A stretch of DNA of 64,000 nucleotides from JAVBRU01 sp031547595 (GTDB taxonomy: Bacteria > Bacillota > Clostridia > Christensenellales > Aristaeellaceae): NCBI GenBank assembly GCA_031547595.1, contig JAVBRU010000012.1, forward strand, positions 7,459-71,458. The letters run 5' to 3'. Position numbers and translations under genes: made by a program. The stretch's first letter is position 1; every line of letters begins with the position of its first letter. Shown one piece after another: positions 26,448 to 34,693 of this stretch. Below the pieces are notes generated by a model. The model made no database searches. It was not told the origin of the DNA and worked only from the letters and a program-made list of their open reading frames with translations.

Positions 26448-27678
26448 TAATGAAGTGTTGCTGCGCGTAGAAAACCTGCGTCAGTATTTCAAAATGGGCA
26501 GAGGCTACATCAAAGCGGTGGACAACGTCAGTTTTGACATCAAGCGTGGTGAGGTGTTCGGCCTGGTAGGGGAGTCCGGTTGTGGAAAAACCACCACTGG
26601 CCGCTCCATCATAAAGCTGTATAACCCTACTGGCGGGAAGATATACTTCCACGGCCAGCGCATATCCACGGCCAAGGAAGGCGCTTCGCTCCTTCGCAAG
26701 AGCGAGCGCGAAAAGCTGGACGATGATGTGAAAGCGCTGGAAAAGCGGATGGCGGATGATATTGCGGCAAAGCCTGCCAATGAAGCGGCGATCCGTGTGA
26801 AGTATGCCGAAGAAATCAAGCGCATGAAGGCCGCGTTTGAGCAGTTCAGCAAGGAGCTGCAGGCAGACGTCGCCCGTTCTCAAGAGGAAGTGCACAACGC
26901 AAACCGCATTTACCGCGAGAACCGGCAGCAGGAGATTGAGAAGAAATACAGGCCCGGCTCTGTGGAATATACAGAAGAAATGAAGCTGCTGAAGAAGGAC
27001 ACCATCATGTCCAAAATGCAGATGATTTTCCAGGACCCGATCGCTTCTATAAACCCGCGCATGACAGTGCGCGAGGTGATCGCAGAGGGGCTGCGCATCC
27101 GCGGTGTGCGGGATAAAAAGTTCATCGACGAGAAGGTTTATGAAGTGCTGGACATGGTTGGCCTGGTGCCGGAGCATGCAGACCGTTATCCGCATGAGTT
27201 CAGCGGCGGCCAGCGCCAGCGCATCGGTGTGGCGCGCGCCATCGTGCTCAAGCCCGACCTGATCATCGCGGACGAGCCGATTTCTGCGCTGGACGTATCG
27301 ATTCAGGCGCAGGTGATCAACCTGCTGAATGATCTTCGCAATCAGATGGGCCTGACCATTCTGTTTATCGCGCATGACCTCTCGGTCGTAAAGTATTTCT
27401 CCGATCGTATTGGCGTGATGTATTATGGCAAGATGGTGGAACTGGCAGAATCGGATGAGCTGTTCAAAAACCCGCTGCATCCCTACACCAAATCCTTGTT
27501 GTCGGCCATTCCGCTGCCCGATCCGCATTACGAGCGGCAGCGTCAGCGCCTCACATACGTCCCCGCGCGCGCGCATGACTACTCCAAAGAAGAACCCATC
27601 ATGCGCGAAGTCAAGCCCGGTCACTTTGTGTATTGCAACAGCGAAGAGTTTGCAACCTATCAAAAGGAACTGAAATGA
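26437..27678 (+). CDS. oppF: Oligopeptide ABC transporter, ATPase OppF-like with coiled-coil insertion
   Basis: This 413-residue ATPase has Walker A with Lys51 in GESGCGKTTTGRS, Q-loop Gln199 in MQMIFQDPIASINP, signature FSGGQRQRIGVARA, Walker B in LIIADEPISALDV, and the switch His in FIAHDLSVV. Walker A and Q-loop are 148 residues apart rather than about 45. The extra stretch (about 78-185) is highly charged and heptad-like, consistent with a coiled coil. The insertion site differs from that in OppD. The stop overlaps the ATG of the next small membrane gene. Confidence 0.9.
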   Translation: MQNNNEVLLRVENLRQYFKMGRGYIKAVDNVSFDIKRGEVFGLVGESGCGKTTTGRSIIKLYNPTGGKIYFHGQRISTAKEGASLLRKSEREKLDDDVKALEKRMADDIAAKPANEAAIRVKYAEEIKRMKAAFEQFSKELQADVARSQEEVHNANRIYRENRQQEIEKKYRPGSVEYTEEMKLLKKDTIMSKMQMIFQDPIASINPRMTVREVIAEGLRIRGVRDKKFIDEKVYEVLDMVGLVPEHADRYPHEFSGGQRQRIGVARAIVLKPDLIIADEPISALDVSIQAQVINLLNDLRNQMGLTILFIAHDLSVVKYFSDRIGVMYYGKMVELAESDELFKNPLHPYTKSLLSAIPLPDPHYERQRQRLTYVPARAHDYSKEEPIMREVKPGHFVYCNSEEFATYQKELK

Positions 27679-28082
27679 ACAGCCAGAAAGAGAGCTATCT
27701 GAAATACGGCATTACAACGTTGGTTGGCGTGGTGATTACGTTGGCGGTTTGCTGGGCACGAGGCCTGTTCTCCTCCCAAGCGGCGGTAGATACGTACCGC
27801 ATCCTGTGTGATGGCTGCTTTGTGAGCGCAGTGCTGCTGATTGGGGTTGGCCTGATGGTGCTGGTCAGTAATACGGGTGCGTTCGACATCCTGAATTATG
27901 GCGTGCGCAGTTTCTTTGGGATATTCAGCAAGGAAGCGGAAAACAGAAAGCCAGAAGGCTCTTTTATCCAGTATAAAGAGCGCAAGGCGGCGCAGAAATC
28001 CCCCTATCTGTTTCTGGTGCTGGTTGGCTGTGGTTTTCTGGCTGTGGCATTTGTATTTGTTTTCCTGTATAGCGCGGCATAA
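27675..28082 (+). CDS. Small membrane protein at the end of the opp operon (DUF3899-like)
   Basis: This 135-residue protein has three hydrophobic segments (about 10-30, 45-65, 108-132) and a charged loop rich in Lys and Glu (about 80-105). It resembles DUF3899-type small membrane proteins that are often found near peptide transporters, but this match is by pattern only. The ATG overlaps the OppF stop (ATGA), so it is translationally coupled and probably has a role connected with the transporter. A terminator follows directly. Confidence 0.6.
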   Translation: MNSQKESYLKYGITTLVGVVITLAVCWARGLFSSQAAVDTYRILCDGCFVSAVLLIGVGLMVLVSNTGAFDILNYGVRSFFGIFSKEAENRKPEGSFIQYKERKAAQKSPYLFLVLVGCGFLAVAFVFVFLYSAA

Positions 28083-28095
28083 GCCGCATTACGCA

Positions 28096-28130
28096 AACCG
28101 CACCTATCCTCGGATAAGTGCGGTTTTATC
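28096..28130 (+). terminator. Rho-independent terminator of the opp operon
   Basis: AAACCGCAC (28096-28104) pairs with GTGCGGTTT (28119-28127), followed by more T. The esterase gene begins 20 bases further on with its own GGAGG. Confidence 0.8.
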
Positions 28131-28148
28131 TTACATGGAGGTATAAAA

Positions 28149-28937
28149 ATGAATTTGTGCAACGGGAGAATCCTTTTGTGGCAACAGGACGCGCCATGGG
28201 CGGAGCTATGCAAAGCGCAGCCCGCTCCCACGCTTACCCCTTATATTGCTCCGGGTTCCCGCGGTGCGGTGGTGGTGTGTCCGGGCGGCGGATATCAGAT
28301 GAAGGCGCAGCACGAGGGAGAGCCGGTTGCGCTTATGTTGCAAAACGCGGGTATATCCGCCTTTGTGCTGGATTATCGCGTGGCGCCCTGCCACCACACC
28401 ACACCCCTTGGAGATGCCAAGCGTGCCATACGCACGGTGCGCGCCATGGGCTATCAGAAAGTGGGCATTTTGGGCTTTTCAGCAGGCGGGCATCTGTGCT
28501 GTTCTGCTGCCATGCAGTTTGATTTGGGCGATCCGATGGCAGAAGACCTCATTGAACGTATATCCTCGCGTCCCGATGCGTTTGTGCCCTGTTATGCTGT
28601 GGTCAGCTTTGGTAAGCACACGCATCAAGGCTCCAGAGAAAAGCTGTTGGGTGAACAGGCGACCGACGAAGCGCTGATCCGGCTGTACTCCAATGAGCTG
28701 CAGGTGTGCAAGGATACACCGCCCGCGTTCATCTGGCATACATCGGATGACGGCGCGGTGCCGGTGCAAAATAGCCTGCTGTTGGCGCTTGCCTTGGCGG
28801 ATGCAGGAATTGCGCATGAGCTCCATGTATATCCCAACGGACGTCACGGGCTGGGCTTGGCGCAGGAGTTAAGTGATGTGTCCGGCTGGGCGGGGGACTG
28901 CGTGCGCTGGCTGCAGCGCCAGGGCTTTGGCGCATGA
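28149..28937 (+). CDS. Alpha/beta-hydrolase, esterase/acetyl xylan esterase-like
   Basis: This 262-residue cytoplasmic alpha/beta hydrolase has an oxyanion-hole motif CPGGGY (about 44-49), the nucleophile Ser111 in GFSAGG, an acid in HTSDDGAVP, and the catalytic His233 in GRHGLG. These place it with the BD-FAE/Axe2-type esterases that remove acyl groups from sugars or small esters. There is no signal peptide, so the substrate would be imported. The preferred ester cannot be read from sequence. The stop overlaps the start of the kinase gene (ATGA), suggesting the two proteins act on the same compound. Confidence 0.85.
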   Translation: MNLCNGRILLWQQDAPWAELCKAQPAPTLTPYIAPGSRGAVVVCPGGGYQMKAQHEGEPVALMLQNAGISAFVLDYRVAPCHHTTPLGDAKRAIRTVRAMGYQKVGILGFSAGGHLCCSAAMQFDLGDPMAEDLIERISSRPDAFVPCYAVVSFGKHTHQGSREKLLGEQATDEALIRLYSNELQVCKDTPPAFIWHTSDDGAVPVQNSLLLALALADAGIAHELHVYPNGRHGLGLAQELSDVSGWAGDCVRWLQRQGFGA

Positions 28938-30013
28938 ATGTGCAATATCAAGCACTGCTGCAAAGCGAGCCGGTAATCGATAAAGGCTATCTTGCTGGTT
29001 TTCTGCAGCTGAAACAGGATGAGCATATCGCTGCGGTTGAAATCATCAGCAACCAAAACACCCAGACGGCGCGGGTGATACGCCTCAAAGCAGCCATCCA
29101 TTGTGTTGAGGGCTTGTTTGAGAAGGCCTTATTTATCAAGACTTCGAAGCCAACCGATCCTGCAAACACCTATCAAGCCATGTGCATGCGCGAATGCGGA
29201 TTTTATCGGCTGTGTGAGGCGCAAGGAAAGCAGCTGCCCGTGCCGCATTGTTATGACGCCCATACTAATGAGAATAGTTTTGTGTTAGTGCTGGATGATG
29301 TATCGGGTGAGTATGCGGCAGTGGATCAAGAGGCGTTATCTTCTTCCCATACATGGCTTCGTTGTGCAGACAGCTTGGCCTGCTTTCATGCTGCATTCTG
29401 GGAAGCGGATTGCATTGGCACTGGTGAATTAGCACCGGAAAGCAAACAGGCACTGCAGGAAACGAAAAACCATGGACGCGCTTGCCTGTCACAGTTCCTG
29501 GCTCAAAATACCGATGTGCTAGATGAGGCCATGTGTCAGGTTTTCACCCATGCGCTGCTTATCAACGAGCTGTTAATAGACGAAACCAACGCACGAATTG
29601 CGGCATGCAGGCATGTGACCCTCCAAAATGGAGATTCCCATATATACAATTTTCTGTTGCCGAAAGAGGAAGAGGGCACGCCGCTTTTGGTAGACTTCCA
29701 ATTTTGGGGTGCAGGCTTGGGTGCCGGCGATGTCAGCCATTTGACGCGGGTTGGCTTTTGCGATGAACAAAAGCAGCAGCTACAGATGGAACTGCTCCGG
29801 CATTATCATGCGCGACTGATGCATTATGGTGTGAAGCATTATCCTTGGGATACTTGTCTGCGCGATTACCGCATGTGCGTGGCGGCCATGCTCCTCATTC
29901 CCATGTGGCAGGCAGTTGTCTTCCATGTGCCGCGGGAGCAATGGCTTCCGGATGTGGCCGGGCTTCTCAATAACTATCGGTATATGCTGTGTGATACGCT
30001 AATGGGAAAATAA
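28934..30013 (+). CDS. Small-molecule kinase of the aminoglycoside phosphotransferase/EcKinase type
   Basis: This 359-residue protein shows a protein-kinase-like small-molecule kinase fold. VLVLDDVSG matches the hinge region, LQNGDSHIYNFLL the catalytic loop, and LVDFQFWGAG the metal-binding DFQ motif of ecdysteroid-kinase-like and choline-kinase-like enzymes. In the catalytic loop the usual HGD is NGD, with the Asp and downstream Asn retained, so activity is plausible but not certain. Its substrate is unknown. Translational coupling with the esterase suggests a two-step salvage or detoxification pair. A strong terminator follows. Confidence 0.72.
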   Translation: MNVQYQALLQSEPVIDKGYLAGFLQLKQDEHIAAVEIISNQNTQTARVIRLKAAIHCVEGLFEKALFIKTSKPTDPANTYQAMCMRECGFYRLCEAQGKQLPVPHCYDAHTNENSFVLVLDDVSGEYAAVDQEALSSSHTWLRCADSLACFHAAFWEADCIGTGELAPESKQALQETKNHGRACLSQFLAQNTDVLDEAMCQVFTHALLINELLIDETNARIAACRHVTLQNGDSHIYNFLLPKEEEGTPLLVDFQFWGAGLGAGDVSHLTRVGFCDEQKQQLQMELLRHYHARLMHYGVKHYPWDTCLRDYRMCVAAMLLIPMWQAVVFHVPREQWLPDVAGLLNNYRYMLCDTLMGK

Positions 30014-30025
30014 GGTTACACCACA

Positions 30026-30053
30026 AAAGAGCGCCCGCTGGGCGCTCTTTTTG
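30026..30053. terminator. Rho-independent terminator between the convergent kinase and repeat-protein genes
   Basis: AAAGAGCGCCC (30026-30036) and GGGCGCTCTTT (30040-30050) form a perfect 11-bp stem with a GCT loop and a T tract. The A tract on the other side lets it serve the minus-strand gene too. Confidence 0.9.
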
Positions 30054-30062
30054 CATGGCACA

Positions 30063-31601
30063 TTACTGATCGAAGAACAGAAACTCTACTTTGGGATAAC
30101 TGACGGTTTTGGAAGTGCCGTCACCATTATCCTCCCTCGTGATATAATCCTCCACCACCGTGCCATAGAATTTCACTTGCGTGCCTTCGGCATACAGGGG
30201 GGCCTGGTAGCTGCGCATATAGATAATATCTTTATAAGTATCTTTGTTTTTGGTCAACGCCATTCTGTACACCCACTCTTGCCCGGCAAAGGTTTCCTCA
30301 ATGCTGACAATATAGGCAGTGTAGGTGACCACAGTGTTAATATACTTTGAGGTGCTGGACTTGAGCGTGCTGTAAGCAGGCTTCTTGGCAGTATCTTTGA
30401 TTTTGGCTTGTCTGTCGGATTCGTCATAAGCGCGGGTGCCTTTGTAGGCGGTATGGCGCTCTGCCAAGCCCTTTTTTTCAATAGTGAGGGAAAAGACGTA
30501 TTCGCCCTCAGCACTGGTATCGATCTTGAAGGAAAAGTTGGGGCCGGTATCCGTCTTGTGGATGGTGACAGGGCCGGTGACGGAGAGCTGTACCTTTGCG
30601 CCAGACAGCGTGGTGCCGGCGATCACAGTGGAATCGCCAAGGACGCTGGCAGGTTCGGAGGTTATGGATACAGGCAGTGTGCTTGCATTATAGGAGACGG
30701 GGTAAGCCGAAGAGTTCTCCAGCGCACCTTCTTTGGTGGCAGTGATTCGGATGCTGTATGTCCCCTGCGCAGGCAGCTTAATGGCCTGCGAGAACGCGCC
30801 GGAGGAGGTGGCGGTGACATTATAGATTGTCGCGTCTCCGGATGTGGAGGGGGTGACTTTGATTTCCACATTGGCTTTGGAGCCTGTTGTGCCCTTGATG
30901 GTGATGTTGGCGTCGTTGGTTTCGCGGGGGATGGCGGAGGACAGGATCAGCTTGACGGGGACCGGCGGCATGGGCAGCTGCGTGGTGAACTTGAAGGTGG
31001 TCATGATCTTTTCCAGCGCCTTTTCGTCGGCATCCTTGGCGGCGCGCCCGGCCGGCACCTGCATATCCAGCGTGATGGTGTAGCCGTTGTTGATGGTGCG
31101 GCGCTGATAGCCGCTATACTTCACTTCGCCGCCCTCACTGAGGGAATACTTGGTTTGCAAGAAACGCAGCACATTATCGCCATAGTTTTTCCACACGGCG
31201 CTGGTGTATGTGAACCCCAGGATGCCGTATGCGCTGCCGTCCGTGTGCGATACGCGGAAGAAACGGCGCATTTCTTCGTCCTGCTGATTGAGGTTGAAAT
31301 AGTTGTCGGCGTCTGTATTTTTCTTGGCTGTCAGGACGAACACACGGCCATTGGTCAAGTCGTGCGCCTCCAGCAGGATGGATTCTTCCTGCATATAATT
31401 AGGATAGGCATCAGGGTCTATCCCTTGCTCTGTCAGCCAACCGGTATTTTGCGTCACGTTATCCTGCGTCAGCACCACATCATACACGCCGTCCGGGATG
31501 GTGAGCTGTGCATGAATGCTATCAAAGGTATACGTTTCCGCCACTGCGACAGGAAGCAGCAATAGCAGCAGGATGGGCACGAGCCAAAGGCATTTCCGCA
31601 T
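30063..31601 (-). CDS. Secreted protein with Ig-like repeats, unknown function
   Basis: This 512-residue protein has a signal peptide of consecutive leucines ending in VAVAE (about 1-22). The first part (about 25-190) resembles a stand-alone lipid- or wall-associated beta domain. It is followed by two or three Ig-like segments with the pattern VTGTT/TSGAFSQAIKLPAQG (about 200-375). The C-terminal part (about 400-512) contains TVVTYTAYIVSI and looks like a small OB- or SH3-like beta barrel. I recognise no catalytic motif. I chose ATG 31601 because GTGAGG precedes it and it removes a basic tail; an ATG at 31640 is the alternative. It has its own promoter. Confidence 0.62.
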   Translation of the reverse strand: MRKCLWLVPILLLLLLPVAVAETYTFDSIHAQLTIPDGVYDVVLTQDNVTQNTGWLTEQGIDPDAYPNYMQEESILLEAHDLTNGRVFVLTAKKNTDADNYFNLNQQDEEMRRFFRVSHTDGSAYGILGFTYTSAVWKNYGDNVLRFLQTKYSLSEGGEVKYSGYQRRTINNGYTITLDMQVPAGRAAKDADEKALEKIMTTFKFTTQLPMPPVPVKLILSSAIPRETNDANITIKGTTGSKANVEIKVTPSTSGDATIYNVTATSSGAFSQAIKLPAQGTYSIRITATKEGALENSSAYPVSYNASTLPVSITSEPASVLGDSTVIAGTTLSGAKVQLSVTGPVTIHKTDTGPNFSFKIDTSAEGEYVFSLTIEKKGLAERHTAYKGTRAYDESDRQAKIKDTAKKPAYSTLKSSTSKYINTVVTYTAYIVSIEETFAGQEWVYRMALTKNKDTYKDIIYMRSYQAPLYAEGTQVKFYGTVVEDYITREDNGDGTSKTVSYPKVEFLFFDQ

Positions 31602-31645
31602 GAAAACACGCCTCACTTTCGTATGCAATCGTACATGCAAGTACT

Positions 31646-31674
31646 ATTTTAACATACTTCCGCGTATCTGACAA
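31646..31674 (-). promoter_or_regulatory. Predicted promoter of the secreted Ig-like repeat protein
   Basis: On the minus strand TTGTCA (31674-31669) and TAAAAT (31651-31646) are spaced by 17 bases, about 45 bases before the ATG at 31601. Confidence 0.65.
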
Positions 31675-31780
31675 GGACTCACATTTTTTGTTACATACCG
31701 TCTCTTTGGTTTATTGTTATGAAAAAACCAGGCACATTTGGTAGTGCAGGGGGCGGGAGGGACGTTCTAGAAATGCCAAT

Positions 31781-31817
31781 TAAAACCGGGCTGCGCATTT
31801 TTCATGCGACAGCCCGG
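31781..31817 (-). terminator. Rho-independent terminator of rplJL
   Basis: On the minus strand CCGGGCTGTCGCA pairs with TGCGCAGCCCGG around an A-rich loop (one bulge) and is followed by TTTTAATT. It ends the ribosomal protein unit. Confidence 0.85.
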
Positions 31818-31833
31818 CAATTGCCCGACGAAA

Positions 31834-32205
31834 TTACTTGATTTCGACAGTGGCGCCAACTTCGGCGAAAGCAGCCTTGATCTTCTCGGCTTCTTCCTTG
31901 GTTGCGCCTTCTTTGATTGCCTTGGGGGCAGATTCAACGAAGTCTTTGGCTTCCTTCAGGCCCAGGCCGCTCACGTACTCACGTACGATCTTGATGACCT
32001 TGATCTTTTCGGAGCCGGCATCCTTCAGGATGACGTCAAATTCGGTCTGCTCTTCAACGGGAGCAGCAGCGGCAGCCACAGCGGCGCCGGCAACAGCAAC
32101 GGGGGCGGCGGAAACGCCAAACTTTTCTTCCAGAGCTTTGACCAGGTCGTTCAGTTCGACGACGGTCATCGCCTCAACAGCGGCAATGAATTCAGCATGA
32201 GTCAT
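31834..32205 (-). CDS. rplL: 50S ribosomal protein L7/L12
   Basis: This 123-residue protein has the L7/L12 layout: an N-terminal dimerisation domain (about 1-33), an Ala/Pro/Val-rich hinge (about 38-52), and the C-terminal factor-binding domain with KIKVIKIVREYVSGLGLKEA and KEEAEKIKAAFAEVGA. It forms the mobile stalk that recruits translation GTPases. I chose ATG 32205 (MTHAEF...) with GGAGGG upstream; an ATG five codons earlier lacks a site. rplL follows rplJ by 55 bases. It is not followed by rpoB, which is atypical. Confidence 0.97.
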   Translation of the reverse strand: MTHAEFIAAVEAMTVVELNDLVKALEEKFGVSAAPVAVAGAAVAAAAAPVEEQTEFDVILKDAGSEKIKVIKIVREYVSGLGLKEAKDFVESAPKAIKEGATKEEAEKIKAAFAEVGATVEIK

Positions 32206-32260
32206 GGTATTACCCTCCATTTAATATGTTTGTAGTAGTAGTGGGGAGATCAGGCGGCGA

Positions 32261-32761
32261 TTATTCGCCGGCCTTTTGCTTGCGGATCGCTTCCAGAGCG
32301 AATACCAGACCAGAGATGCTGGATTGCAGGGAACCGACCAAACGTGCCAAAAGCACCTCGCGGGAGGGGATTTCGGACAGCGCCTTGACTGCCTTTTCGT
32401 CCAGAACTTCGGTGCCCAGCAGACCAGCCTTGACAGAGAGAACTTCCTTTTTGCTCTTGCCGATGAAATCATAAATGATTTTCGCGGGAGCGGCAGGATC
32501 CTTCATGCCAAATGCGAATGCGCTGGGGCCTTCCAATTTGTCGTCCAGCCCGGTGATGTTCAGCTCGGCCAGAGCGCGGCGCACCATCGTGTTCTTCAAA
32601 ACGCAGTATTCTACGCCAGCTTCACGGAACTGATTGCGCAGGCCAGTCACTTCTTCCACCGTGATGCCCGAATAATGCACGATCACCATCGACTGCGCGT
32701 TCTTCAGCTTTTCTACGATCTCGGATACGACAACCTTTTTTGCTTCCAGATTGTTGCCCAT
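32261..32761 (-). CDS. rplJ: 50S ribosomal protein L10
   Basis: This 166-residue protein has the L10 pattern: the N-terminal rRNA-binding part has VVSEIVEKLKNAQSMVIV and VEYCVLKNTMVRRAL, and the C-terminal helix that holds L7/L12 dimers is SISGLVFALEAIRKQK. The length is normal. ATG 32761 is chosen (MGNNLEAKK); an upstream in-frame ATG lies inside the leader hairpin. The upstream leader RNA would mediate autoregulation by the L10-L7/L12 complex. rplK and rplA do not precede it here. Confidence 0.96.
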   Translation of the reverse strand: MGNNLEAKKVVVSEIVEKLKNAQSMVIVHYSGITVEEVTGLRNQFREAGVEYCVLKNTMVRRALAELNITGLDDKLEGPSAFAFGMKDPAAPAKIIYDFIGKSKKEVLSVKAGLLGTEVLDEKAVKALSEIPSREVLLARLVGSLQSSISGLVFALEAIRKQKAGE

Positions 32762-32789
32762 TGTGTGTTTCACCTTCCTTGCGGCTGTG

Positions 32790-32920
32790 AATAAAAGAAA
32801 CCCTTGTGCGAAATGGCACAAGGGCAGAATTGACATCTACATCCTCGCACCTCGGCTGGCGGTTTCCCATTAAGCGCAGAAGCGCACCGGCTGTCTATGG
32901 CACAGGCTCTTTCAAGCCAG
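32790..32920 (-). promoter_or_regulatory. Ribosomal protein L10 leader RNA with attenuator hairpin
   Basis: On the minus strand the leader contains CTTAATGGGAAACCGCCAG, which resembles the kink-turn region of the L10 leader family bound by L10-L7/L12 (RF00557). It is followed by a hairpin CCCTTGTGC/GCACAAGGG (32824-32816 with 32809-32801) and TTTCTTTT, an attenuator just before rplJ. The match is by eye; no covariance search was run. Confidence 0.78.
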
Positions 32921-32925
32921 GTGTG

Positions 32926-32954
32926 ATTTTAGCACATTTGCACAGGCTTGTCAA
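32926..32954 (-). promoter_or_regulatory. Promoter of the L10 leader and rplJL
   Basis: On the minus strand TTGACA (32954-32949) and TAAAAT (32931-32926) are spaced by exactly 17 bases. The promoter abuts the stop codon of the metallo-beta-lactamase-fold gene at 32955. Confidence 0.85.
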
Positions 32955-33815
32955 CTAGTTTTTTGGAAGCTGCTGAACCACCCAGATGTTGCCGTCTGTT
33001 TCCATGTGGATAATACCGCGTGTGGCGAACAGATAGGGGATATGCAGCCGGTCCAGTAGCTTTTGCCCGTTCACACTGTCCACTCTGCCATGGGGAATAT
33101 AGCAAAACTCGGGGCTGACGGCGTTCATGAACTCCAGCGGCACGTTCTCCAGGCCATGGTGGGGGTACTTCATGATGTCCGCGTCAATCTCGTAGTTCCG
33201 GGCAATGATCAGGGGGGTTTGCTGGTTGATGTCTGCGGTGAACAGTATGCTGGTGTTTTCCAGCGTGATATACAACAGGGCGGAGTTGCTGTTGAGGGTA
33301 GTCGCTTTTTCATTGCGGAACATCTGCACACGCACATCGCCAAAGGGGATGTGCGCGTGATTCTCCAGCACCGTGATGGGGATATTCAGCTCATTCAGCC
33401 GCTTGACGGCAATGCGTTGATGGGAGCCTTCCTGCCGGTCATCCAGCGCATAGGGCGTGAGGAACATTTCGCATCCGATCTGTGCCAGCACGGTTTGGAA
33501 GCCGTCGATATGGTCGTCATGCGGGTGGCTGTTGAAAGCGTATGTGACATTGGACACGCCCAGCATGTTCAACATATCGAGCACCTGGCTTGCCTGGTTC
33601 TTTTTGCCGCAATCCAGCAGCATGCTCATATCGCCATAGGAGATATAGCAGCTGTCTGCGCCCAGCAGATCGCCCACATAGATGTTCAGGTGCGGGCGTG
33701 TGTTATCCAGCGGGGGCGCGTCGGGGGCAAAGAACACCCTTTGCACAGACTCCGCCTGGGCATTGCAACACAGAAAAATCCAGAAGAATATTAACAATAC
33801 AGGGGATTTTTTCAT
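32955..33815 (-). CDS. Secreted metallo-beta-lactamase-fold hydrolase (ComEC C-terminal domain-like)
   Basis: This 286-residue protein has a signal peptide ending in CNAQAE (about 1-21), so it is outside the membrane. It carries the MBL zinc motif HPHDDH with His97, His99, Asp101 and His102, and later ITLENTSILFTADI and MKYPHHGLEN. This is the layout of stand-alone proteins related to the exterior nuclease domain of the DNA-uptake protein ComEC. Activity on nucleic acid or phosphodiesters is plausible but not shown. It is a single gene with its own promoter, and its stop adjoins the rplJ promoter. Confidence 0.82.
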   Translation of the reverse strand: MKKSPVLLIFFWIFLCCNAQAESVQRVFFAPDAPPLDNTRPHLNIYVGDLLGADSCYISYGDMSMLLDCGKKNQASQVLDMLNMLGVSNVTYAFNSHPHDDHIDGFQTVLAQIGCEMFLTPYALDDRQEGSHQRIAVKRLNELNIPITVLENHAHIPFGDVRVQMFRNEKATTLNSNSALLYITLENTSILFTADINQQTPLIIARNYEIDADIMKYPHHGLENVPLEFMNAVSPEFCYIPHGRVDSVNGQKLLDRLHIPYLFATRGIIHMETDGNIWVVQQLPKN

Positions 33816-33849
33816 AATTAATCAACACCGTTTACAAATAGTCGTTGGC

Positions 33850-33878
33850 ATTATATCAAGAGATTAATCAAAATGCAA
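33850..33878 (-). promoter_or_regulatory. Predicted promoter of the MBL-fold gene
   Basis: On the minus strand TTGCAT (33878-33873) and TATAAT (33855-33850) are 17 bases apart, upstream of the start at 33815. A plus-strand -10 TATAAT (33929-33934) with a weak TGGATA -35 probably drives the divergent XRE gene. Confidence 0.7.
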
Positions 33879-33973
33879 GCACGAATTTTGATTGACGATC
33901 ATGGATGGATAATTTGCGTGGTTTGGTGTATAATGCCTATGTACTGCATCACAAAGGTAAATTGGAGGATGTT

Positions 33974-34693
33974 ATGAGCAGACTGGGCGATTTGATCCGG
34001 CTGGAGCGCACACGGCAGAACCTGACCCACAAGCAGGTGGCCAAAAAGTGCGGCGTCAGCGATAAGTATTTGATGGAAGTGGAAGCGGGCACGCGCATCA
34101 TCGCGGATGATCAGGCGCGGCGCATTTTGAAAGTGATGGGCATGTCCCAGCAGACGGAGACGGACTTTACCTTGGACGATATTGCGGCCACGGTGGATTT
34201 GCAAAGTGCGATGCCGCAGCTGCAAAAGGCAGTTGAACCCAAAAAGCCCGCCAAAGAACAGGAAAAGGAAAAAGAGGATGCGGGCGTTGCAGGCTCCATC
34301 TGGCTGGATGCGCTGTCTGGCGTGCTCAAGCATGTGCCGATATATAACGCCGTGATGAAGGAAGTGGATCACAGGCTGCTGCCCATCACCAATGGCCGCA
34401 TCGAAGGCGCAGCGCCGGATAAGGTGTTTTATTTTGTGGCACCCGATAACGAGATGCGCGGCTTTCGCATCATGAAGGGCGATTATGTGCTGGTAGTGCC
34501 CGCGCAGGCGCCGGTGGATGACGGCATTATGCTGATTCAAACGCCGCAAGGCCGTGTGCTTCGCAAAACAAAAAAACTGGAGCACTTCAAGGTGATGCTC
34601 CAGCGTTATGACGCGCAATGCGAAAGTGAAATCATGAACCTTAACGAGCTGAACTGCGTGGGCCGCTGCGTGCGGCTGGAGGCAGAGCTCTAG
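33974..34693 (+). CDS. XRE-family regulator with S24/LexA-like C-terminal domain
   Basis: This 239-residue protein has an N-terminal Xre helix-turn-helix (about 3-58; KQVAKKCGVSDKYLMEVEAG), a charged linker (about 80-100), and a C-terminal region with NEMRGFRIMKGDYVLVVPA. The last resembles the S24/LexA beta fold, but the usual catalytic serine position (DSM) is NEM, so self-cleavage is unlikely. I chose ATG 33974 with TTGGAGGA upstream. Target genes are unknown. Its TAG stop is formed partly by the boundary of the adjacent MITE-like repeat. Pairing with parB is convergent only. Confidence 0.75.
   Translation: MSRLGDLIRLERTRQNLTHKQVAKKCGVSDKYLMEVEAGTRIIADDQARRILKVMGMSQQTETDFTLDDIAATVDLQSAMPQLQKAVEPKKPAKEQEKEKEDAGVAGSIWLDALSGVLKHVPIYNAVMKEVDHRLLPITNGRIEGAAPDKVFYFVAPDNEMRGFRIMKGDYVLVVPAQAPVDDGIMLIQTPQGRVLRKTKKLEHFKVMLQRYDAQCESEIMNLNELNCVGRCVRLEAEL

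Noticed and set aside
24834..27663. Two open frames of 528 and 543 codons antisense to oppD and oppF
   Set aside because: They overlap complete ABC ATPase genes with intact motifs, and their translations are His/Arg/Gln-rich shadows.
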